Source: Hemerocallis citrina (lineage: Eukaryota; Streptophyta; Magnoliopsida; Asparagales; Asphodelaceae). Taken from it: DNA of 64,000 bases. The position numbers were made by a program, and so were the translations under genes. The DNA lies in assembly GCA_017893485.1 (NCBI GenBank), contig CM030358.1, positions 151,913,368 to 151,977,367 of the forward strand. Direction: 5' to 3'. Numbering within the stretch: position 1 is the stretch's first letter; every line of letters begins with the position of its first letter. This document shows positions 56,698 to 64,000 of the stretch, one piece after another. Under the pieces are notes generated by a model. The model searched no databases. It saw only the letters and a program-made list of their open reading frames with translations, and was not told the DNA's origin.

Positions 56698-59685
56698 TTA
56701 GGGCCCCTCGGGTCCGACGAAGGGCGGAACCACTCCGGCCGAGCGACTAGGAGCCCTCTCCTCGTCATGATGGTCCTTAGGCTCAGCCACGGTCGACACA
56801 CCAGCCACGGAGCTCTGGGCATCAACTGGTCGCATACGCTCCAACAGCAGCAGCGCAGAGGGAACCCCCTCCGCTCGCCGACCCACTGAGGAAGATGTCG
56901 AGACACCCAGCATTGTCTTGTAACGGTGTATCTCCATCTCCTTTTCCACAATGACATCGCGAAGTAACCTCTCAGAAGAGGGCCTCTGCACCGAGGCACT
57001 CGACATGGCTTGTCCAAGACCGACACCGCCGAGTTCCCGATCCACCATCGCCCTCCTCAGCCGGCTCGCCTCCTCACTTAAGGCTTCAGACTTATTCCGA
57101 TAATAGTTAAAGGCCGCATCAGTGTCACGAGCCCCCTTTCGGTAGCAAACCAACGCGGCCTCCAGGGCCTCAACTTTGCTCCGGAGCCACGCCACGTCGG
57201 AACGACGGGGGTCCACCTCGGGAAGGGGAGCCGCAACCTACAAGAGAACCAGCCAACTCAACACACATAAGCAAGGAGGTTCGAAAATATCCGAGGTCAA
57301 AACACTTGGCCAGTCAAAAATCCTTTTTTATAAATTGAGTTGCTTCTTACAAAAAATGCGGTGGCCAGTCCGCGGAAGGCAAATACAATCGAGAGAGGGA
57401 AAAAGAAAGACAAAACTATACAACTTGTTTTCCCACCTCAGCGTCGGTAGACGGGTTAACAGGGGGGTCGGCTGACGGGTCAAGAGCGGGCCCTTCTTCG
57501 CCAGGGGTCTTCGGTGTCCCCTCGATCTCCATGTCATACTCAAAGTTGGACAGGTCGACAGTCGGGTAGAAGTGCCTCACATGACTGAGGGCCTTCGCAT
57601 AACACTCGTCCTGGGCCTTGATCACCATCATCTGACCCGCATTCGTCAGCTCCTCCTTCTCCTTGGCGAACTTCTTCTTCAAGGAGACCACCCTCTTCCC
57701 CCACTCCGCATCCTTGGCCTCGAGCTCGAGCTTCATCTGCTGCTCCCTCTTGTGCGAGCCCTCGAGCTCGATCCGCATCTCCTTCATCTCCCGCTCGCTC
57801 TTATCCACCCGAGCTCGCTCTTGTGCCAGGGACGCTTCGTAGAGGTTCTTTACGTTAGCCCCCTGCATGCAAGCCTGCGACCAACAAGCGCAGATAAGAA
57901 AAAGACTTCCGCAGTAAAATTAACAAGGGGGATAGGGTCGACGAGCTTACCAGCACGGTGGCCTGCACCAGGCGCATGAACGCCACCTCCACGGGCTCGC
58001 TCTCCATCTCCTTGCGGTCGCGAGGGGTTGCCAACTTTTCTGCCACCTCAACGGCCTGGGCCTCCTCGGTCAGACAGTCCCCCATCCGAACCGACCAATC
58101 CGGTGCCCACCGTTGCCGCAACATCTCCGCCACCGGGTCCTCTTCCTCGACCTCGACCAAGGGACCTTTCCCCTTGTCAAGATCGGATGCCTTCGCCTGG
58201 CCCTGGCCCCTCGAAGTAGCCACCCCCTTGCCCGTCTCCGAGCGAGTCCTCTTGGTCCTCGGCTCGAGCTGGGCCTCCGAGATGGCTAGGGACGACTCCC
58301 TCGGCCTCCTCATCGCCTCCCCCTTCTTCTCGGCCTTCTCCTTCTTCATGGCGAGTCTCCTTGCCTTGATCGATTCCGGATCCATATCTGCAAGGAAATC
58401 CATTAAGAACAATGAGCAAGAAAGTACTAAAAGACCGAGAGAAAAGAAACAACTACATACACAGAACGGCCGGGCTCAGTCCGACGCTCGCCAGATGACC
58501 CTCCATCACCTTCGTCCAATTAATACTATGCGACAGACGGAGGCGCTCGACAAACCCCCACTCCTCGACCGTCAAATCCCTCGGCCTCGGCGGTTGGTAG
58601 CGCGGCTTGGAGTGGTTCCATCGAGTGGGAATGTCCCAGGGCTCCTCACTCCGGATCACCAGATATTTTTTCTTCCAATCCTTGATGGAGTCCTGGTGAC
58701 TGTGGACGACCTTCCCCTTACTCCGGGGCGAGATGTAGTAGACACCCTCAGCCGCCGAGCTGATCATCAACATCGCTCGGAACACACTCAACCGCAAGGG
58801 TACCTTCTGCTCCTCGCACATCAGCACGAAGCAGATGATCTGCTTCCAGGAGTTTGGCCCATACTGCATCGGCGCCAAGGACGCCCAGTTCAGCACCTCG
58901 CGAACAAACGGGTGGACTGGCAGCCTCAGTCCGGAAATGAAGGCGTCCACGGGGAAGACGCAATACCAATCAAGCAGGGGGTCGGTCGGCCGAAGGGTAG
59001 AGCTCGGCAGCATGAGCTCGTAGCTGGGCCTTATGTGGTACGCCAGCTGCAAAGCCTCCAAATCACCTGCCTCCAGAACAGTCGGAAGTGTGTCCATCTT
59101 CACCTTCTTCCTGCTCGGCGACGACGGCTGGACCCCAAACAACTCCTTATCGGAAAGATCGTCGGGGTACCGACGGAACGGCTTAGGCTATACGGGCGAC
59201 CCTGTCATCAAGTTACGATGAACAGGCGCCTGGCTCGATCCACCGGTCCTCGACCCCTTCTTCTTCGGAGCCCTCTTCTTCTTGGCTCGTTCCGGCGAGG
59301 GGGTAGATAATCGCCCCAGACCGGTCGGCATGGAACTCGAGCCCACACCCTGACCTCCTATCTGAGCCCCTTCGGCTTCACCCCCTTCGGGGCCACCCTC
59401 CTCTTCAGAAGCCAACCCTAGAATCTGAACTTCGCCGGAACTACCGCCCCCCTCCTCAGATTCGCTGCTCTCCACCACAAAAGGCTTCCGAGACCGCAAC
59501 GGCTTCACATTATACACTGGCACCTCCTCGCCTACCAGCTCCTCCCACGAAATCGACTCAGAAGTCTCCACATGATGTACAGATTCCCCCTCTACCACGG
59601 GCTCCTCCCACGAAGTCGATTTGGAGGCAGGTTTCACTTCCCCCCCAGACGTTGACGCTGACGAGCCAGACTGAGCCCTGTCCAT
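56698..59685 (-). pseudogene. Tat C antisense gene (Transposase_28-type), spliced
   Basis: Exon 1 (59685-58451) encodes an acidic, serine-rich start, a stop TAG at 59186, then LRLPVHPFVREVLNWASLAP, YGPNSWKQIICFVLMC, GVYYISPRSKGKVV and KYLVIRSEEPWDIPTRW. That is the pattern of the Pfam family named putative gypsy-type transposon (Transposase_28). Further exons, with GT/AG borders, start near 58388 (basic, nuclear-signal-like RRLAMKKEKAEKKG), 57883 (coiled coil) and 57241, ending at 56698. The conserved arrangement in Tat A implies a maintained protein of unknown function. Except for the TAG, all exons are open. Confidence 0.8.
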
Positions 59686-60901
59686 CTGTGCCTAAACTAA
59701 AACAGACTTACCAACTAACCTGGGGTCGCTTCGGAAGAACGAGCCTGGTGCAGCAGACGGTAGGAACGAGAGCTGAAGTGTTGGAAGATTTTTTGAAAGA
59801 GTAAGAGGCGAGTAAGAAGTGGGCAATAGGGGGAGAGGAGGGGATATTTATAGAGGATGAAAACGACTCCTCGATTTCCGCAATTACTGTTCACCGATTG
59901 ACTTGCAACTGCCGCCTGAAAAATCGCGCCACGTTTTCGAAACGTGCGCTGCTGACGTCATCCACTGCCAAGCTGGCAGCCAGACACAGGGGTCGGTTCG
60001 GATGGAGTGTTCGGCGGAGAAAACATTTTATTTAAGATTTAAGGCGCTGTCCTTCGACAAACGCCCCAGACTCCAGGGCTCGGTCGACTCCCCTCTCACC
60101 CGCGAGCAGCTCGGGGCTTACAGCCTCGGCAGCCGAAACCCCGAACTGTTCGAGGGTGGGACAGAAGTCACCATCGCCAGGAAACCTATCGGAAAGCAGA
60201 TCGGCCAACCTCCAAGCGGAGACGACCCATCTATCTGAGGCTCTTCAGCCCCAGGTCCGGAATACGGTTGATGCCCCTCCCGTCTGGATCTCTCTCGGGC
60301 CAAACAACCGTGTCAGGGTCGTCTGACCCGAAAAAGGATCCAGACGGCAAAGCCACCACCACTCCGAGGCTCCTTATCTACCGGTACGGATTTCGGTCGT
60401 TACCCCTCTCGCCCTGATCTCCCATGGATCTGGCTACCGTATCAGAGGCATCAGATCCAAGAGAAGATCCGGGCGGCAGAGTGACCACCTCTCCGACACT
60501 ACCAGGGTTAAAATTTTGCAAGAGACAGACGTCCGCCGAAGCACACACCTCTGATGGCCAGTGGACCACCCTTGCTGTGATCAAACCCGCTGTGGGGGGA
60601 GAGGTACTTATAGCCTCCCCCATAGACCAGCCATTATGACATTGGAAAAGCCAATCAACGGAAGCCCATGCGTCACATGCATTTATTAGGCGGCGCCATT
60701 AATGCCCCTAGGAAATTGGAACATCACACAGATCCCGGAGCGCCTTCAATGCTCCGCAAAGACGGCGGACCACTCCGCACAAACCTTCTAAGCCACCACG
60801 GCTCGCCATCACCCTTGCCGACCCATAATCCCTCGAAAGCTCGAGGTCCGGTCTAGCACCAGGGTAATCTTCTCCGGAAGACTCAACGGCTCGCCATCAT
60901 C
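59686..60901. other. Tat C 3' region: antisense promoter area and diverged duplication
   Basis: Upstream of the antisense gene the minus strand has CCTCTATAAATATCCCCTCC at about 59850, a TATA box in the right orientation and distance to drive it. Two diverged copies of a block of about 150 bp (GATCTC..CGGGC..GATCCAGACGGCAAAG and GATCCGGGCGGCAGAG) lie at 60240-60510. No other coding content is seen. Confidence 0.6.
59842..59856 (-). promoter_or_regulatory. TATA box for the antisense gene
   Basis: The minus strand reads CTATAAATATCCCC about 160 bp upstream of the first ATG of the antisense gene. Its own promoter inside the element would let the gene be expressed independently of the LTR. This is inferred from sequence only. 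Confidence 0.5.
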
Positions 60902-61443
60902 CTCGCCGACTCGAGGTTCGCTCTTACATCAGGGCAACCAACCCTCGCCGGCTCGAGGTTCGCTCTTACATTAGGGCAACCAACCCTCGCCGGCTCGAGG
61001 TTCGCTCTTACATCAGGGCAACCAACCCTCGCCGGCTCGAGGTTCGCTCTTACATCAGGGCAACCAACCCTCGCCGGCTCGAGGTTCGCTCTTACATCAG
61101 GGCAACCAACCCTCGCCGGCTCGAGGTTCGCTCTTACATCAGGGCAACCAACCCTCGCCGGCTCGAGGATCGCTCTTACATCAGGGCAACCAACCCTTGC
61201 CGGCTCGAGGTTCGCTCTTACATCAGGGCAACCAACCCTCACCGGCTCGAGGTTCGCTCTTACATCAGGGCAACCAACCCTCGCCGGCTCGAGGTTCGCT
61301 CTTACATCAGGGCAACCAACCCTCGCCGGCTCGAGGTTCGCTCTTACATCATGGCAACCAACCCTCGCCGGCTCGAGGTTCGCTCTTACATCAGGGCAAC
61401 CAACCCTCGCCAGCTCGAGGCTCGCTCTAACATCAGGGCAACC
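60902..61443. repeat. 42-bp tandem array, about 13 copies
   Basis: Unit GGCTCGAGGTTCGCTCTTAC followed by ATCAGGGCAACCAACCCTCGCC, repeated with few changes from 60911 to 61430. The unit length is a multiple of three, so open frames on both strands (e.g. repeated VGCPDVRANLEPAR) are by-products. Arrays of this kind near the 3' end are known in Tat/Ogre elements as sources of satellite DNA. Confidence 0.95.
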
Positions 61444-61522
61444 CTATCATGAAGACTCGGCAATTCGCCGTCCCATTTCTACAACCATAAACACTCCTCT
61501 ACGACTAGCTCCCGCACCCCCG

Positions 61523-61539
61523 CAGGAGTGGGGGGCTTG
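61523..61539 (+). promoter_or_regulatory. Tat C polypurine tract
   Basis: GCAGGAGTGGGGGGCTTG lies directly before the 3' LTR, the same motif (GGGAGTGGGGGGCTCG) as in Tat B. Confidence 0.8.
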
Positions 61540-62296
61540 TGTGGTAGGGTAAAAATGGCTTGGGGCCCATCCAGGGCCCAGTACAGCTCTCACTCAAAAA
61601 CAGAAAAAACAACAATCTGGCTCGGCTTCGAGCCACTACAGGGTCGGCGCCGAACCTCAAGTTCACCCCCACAGAACTAGTCTCCTCGTATCCGACGAGC
61701 ATCGATGGCCCTCGGCCTCCGATCCACGACAGCCCCCCGGGCCGTCCGCCCAGCCTGGTAAAGAATGAAGATGACCTGGCACAACCTAGGCCACCAGATT
61801 CTCCCAAGAGCACAGGAGCCCCATGATCTACCATGTCAGCTCCAAATACCACCAAGGGCTTTGCAACGTCAGCCCTATACCACTCTTGGTACTGCCACGT
61901 CAGCCCTTAACCCCCTGGGCCTTCTGCCACGTCAGGCCCATGGGCTTTCGGGTTCAGACCCGGCCCCCAGGCGGATCCAAACCCGGTTAGAATTCTCTAT
62001 AAATACTAGACCCTCACCCACCTTTTTAGGTAATCAATCTGTTGCCACCAAATTTTCCTAGTTATTGCTACTCTCTCACAGAGACTGACTAGATCGTCGG
62101 AGGGTCCGCCGCCGGGATAAACCCCGGTGTTCCAGGACCGTCTGCAGGTACTCGAGGCGAGGCGATGCGAGCCGATCCTCAAGCGCCGAAGCGAGCCTCC
62201 CGCTCGTCGTCCCGTGCCGCACTCTTCCCTCATTACAAATTGAGTCCAAACTCACACCTGGTGCATCCACACTACGACCAAAAACAAACCGCATCA
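61540..62296 (+). repeat. Tat C 3' LTR
   Basis: 757 bp, equal in length to the 5' LTR, about 17 substitutions and no visible indel. Ends CGCATCA, then the target duplicate GGGTT. Confidence 0.95.
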
Positions 62297-62300
62297 GGGT

Positions 62301-62575
62301 TGTATTAGGAATTTGGGGAGATTAGGGTTAGAGATTTGTATTTGGAAAATTTTAATTTGGGGATAGATTTTAGAATTAATCATTAACTCTAAAAATGTAT
62401 TAGGATTTATCACAAACCCTAATAATGGGGATCTCAGTTGTATCACACAAAAGAGAAGGTGGAAGAGCAAAACTCAACACAGATTTTTTTTAATCAATAA
62501 TGGCATCCTTTCTCATTATTCTCAAGGCCTTTAAATAGGCTCAAAATACATCTTGATACAAAATCTCCAAAATAT
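62301..62575 (-). repeat. Gypsy D 3' LTR
   Basis: Between the end of pol and TGTATTAGG at 62301. The inner boundary is approximate because only one LTR is in view. It contains TATTTAAAGG and an AT-rich R/U5-like tail. Confidence 0.55.
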
Positions 62576-62584
62576 TCTCAAAAT

Positions 62585-63984
62585 CTAAAAAAAAAATACA
62601 AAAAGATTACATATGGCTATAATTGCCAGAAATAAAAATGGTAATACAATAAAATCATCTAAAATATTATCCAACTCTTCTGTCGATGGGTAAGTAGTAT
62701 CTGGTAGTGGGGGTAATGGGAGAATCTCACCAGTAGACTGCAGGGAAGGCTCATCTATAAGAGGATTTCTAGGGTTAAATTCTGGGCCTTCATAGGGTAC
62801 TAGATCCTCAATATTGAAAGTTTTACTGATGCCAAAGCCTTCGGGGAGGTCAACAACATGGGCATTATCATTGATTTTATGAAGAATTTTAAATGGACCT
62901 GCAGCACGTGCGTTCAATTTCTTAACGGATCCCGCTGGGAACTGTTCCGGACGAATCCGAACCATCACTTCGTCACCCACATTAAAAGTTTTAAATTTCC
63001 TTCTAATATCAGCTCTTAACTTGTAGTTAAAATTATTTTCATTAATTTTCTTGGAAATTTCTCTATGTAAGTCATGAATGCGGGATGCAAATGCAGATGC
63101 AGACTCGGAGACTCGGTGATGTTCTAACATGGGGGCAAGATCTATAGGCTGCCTAGGACGATAACCGTGTACAACTTCGTGTGGACTCATACCAGTGGTT
63201 CTATTCCTAGATGTGTTATAAGCAAATTCAGCAACCGTTAATTTTAAATCCCATGTTCCCAAGTTCTCTCCCACAAGAGTACGTAAGAGATTGCCAAGAC
63301 TCCGATTGACAACCTCAGTCTGTCCATCCGTCTGTTGGTGGAACGCTGACGAAAACTTCAATTTTGTACCCAACTTGTGCCATAGGGTCTTCCAAAAATA
63401 ACTTGTGAATTTCACATCCCTATCAGACACAATGGTTTTTGGCAACCCATGTAGCTTCACAATATTATCAAAGAAGATCTGAGCGACGCGGGATGCATCA
63501 AAAGTTTTCGAGTACGGAAGGAAGTGGGCCATTTTAGAAAAACGGTCCACGACGACGAGAATGGAGTCGTGTTTCTTTTGTGTTTTCGGTAAGCCTAACA
63601 CGAAATCCATACTCACGTCTTCCCAAGGACGACTTAGAACAGGTAATAGAGTATACATGCCTGTGTTCTATTTTTGTTGCTTGGCAAGTTGACAGGTGTG
63701 ACATCTGTTAACAAGTCTCACAACGTCTCTTTTTGCTTCGGCCAGTAAAACCTATGTTCCACAACATCAATGGTCTTGCTATGCCCAAAATGTCCAGCAA
63801 GGCCACCCGCGTGCAATTCCCAAACAAGATACTCTCGTAAAGATGTACTAGGAATGCACAGTTTGGAGCGATAGAAGAGATAATCATCTTTCAAGAAATA
63901 ATCATCTATCACTCGAGTTATGCCATCCTTCAAAGAAGTGTAGATCTCGTGAAAATCAGGGCAGGAGGAATACTCATCTCTCAA
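62585..63984 (-). pseudogene. Gypsy D integrase and pol C-terminus
   Basis: From 63984: the N-terminal zinc-binding domain with LHAGGLAGHFGHSKTIDVVE and RFYWPK, a frame break after KQKE near 63720, then NRCHTCQLAKQQK, a TAG stop at about 63669, and the core: DVSMDFVLGLPKTQKKHDSI, VSDRDVKFTSYFWKTL, and SSAFHQQTDGQTEVVNRSL with the catalytic E. The C-terminal part runs to FNIEDLVPYEGP and NILDDFIVL, where a chromodomain could begin but hydrophobic sequence follows instead. D, D and E are all present, but the stop and frameshift make it inactive. Confidence 0.9.
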
Positions 63985-64000
63985 TCTCTCAAAACTAATA

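Larger units (their letters stand above)
49983..62296 (+). mobile_element. Ty3/gypsy Tat-lineage retrotransposon C, young
   Basis: LTRs of 757 bp each (49983-50739 and 61540-62296) have GGGTT duplicated outside (49978-49982 and 62297-62301). I count about 17 differences between the LTRs, so it is recent compared with Tat A and B. Gag, protease, reverse transcriptase, two RNase H domains and integrase lie on the plus strand; a spliced gene lies on the minus strand at 56.7-59.7 kb; a 42-bp tandem array precedes the 3' LTR. Despite its youth, gag, pol and the antisense gene each carry disabling changes. Confidence 0.95.
62301..64000 (-). mobile_element. Ty3/gypsy element D, 3' end, runs off the window
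   Basis: Integrase and the end of pol lie on the minus strand, followed by an LTR ending in CCTAATACA at 62301. The LTR has a TATA-like TATTTAAAGGCC at about 62535. The left end coincides with the target site used by Tat C, whose GGGTT duplicate overlaps the first base of this LTR. The rest of the element lies beyond 64000. No second RNase H or Tat motif is seen; it belongs to a different gypsy lineage, not assigned. Confidence 0.82.

Noticed and set aside
57958..59310. 450-codon plus-strand frame over the antisense gene
   Set aside because: The minus strand in the same place shows a recognised domain and splice sites; the plus-strand frame has no recognisable motif.
60883..61430. Open frames on both strands encoding repeated peptides
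   Set aside because: They follow from a repeat unit divisible by three; no start context or homology supports a protein.
60902..61443. Regular 42-bp repeats could be taken for a CRISPR array
   Set aside because: The units are directly adjacent with no unique spacers, and they lie in a plant retrotransposon.

Overview
This is nuclear DNA of a flowering plant, most likely a eudicot: spliced gene remnants with GT..AG introns, plant-type LTR retrotransposons of the Tat and Copia lineages, Harbinger- and hAT-type MITEs, a Helitron and a LINE fill the window. I see no intact host gene. The single-copy content is a dismembered copy of the cohesin ATPase gene SMC3, a stolen phosphoglycerate kinase fragment, probable mitochondrial DNA carrying a scrap of plastid rbcL, and two unidentified exon-like stretches. 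The species cannot be named from the sequence alone. LAYOUT: 1-1.1 kb holds an AT-rich inverted repeat. 1103-5376 is a gag-only Copia element (minus strand, TSD TTTAA) whose 5' LTR is split by a 1.25-kb Harbinger-type element carrying spliced PGK exons. 5512-6406 is a Harbinger MITE. 6669-10744 is a LINE with an inverted 5' half inside an 18-bp target-site duplication. 10.8-12.3 kb holds two MITE-like elements. 13.0-15.3 kb is an old inverted repeat with the SMC3 last exon in both arms. 15.9-16.1 kb is the SMC3 Walker-B exon. 16.8-19.0 kb is probable organelle DNA, followed by a hairpin and a solo LTR (TSD GATAT). 19743-30882 is a decayed Tat element (TSD TCTAG). 31050-41735 is a second, 5'-truncated Tat element of the same family on the minus strand, interrupted by a hAT-type MITE and by a 4-kb nearly perfect palindrome that carries the first SMC3 exons in both arms. 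42.0-46.8 kb holds SMC3 coiled-coil and hinge exons (minus strand) with stop codons and frameshifts. 49983-62296 is a young Tat element (TSD GGGTT) with a spliced antisense gene and a 42-bp satellite-like array. 62301-64000 is the 3' end of another Ty3/gypsy element (minus strand). INTERPRETATION: an SMC3 copy on the minus strand (exons from 46.8 kb down to 14.8 kb) lost its N-terminal part and part of its middle. It was split by about 25 kb of retroelements and organelle DNA. Pieces of its two ends were separately turned into inverted repeats, at 13-15 kb (last exon) and 33-37 kb (first exons). The most unusual feature is that both ends of one cohesin gene are present as long fold-back structures able, if transcribed, to form double-stranded RNA matching a cohesin gene. 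Whether they are transcribed is not visible here.
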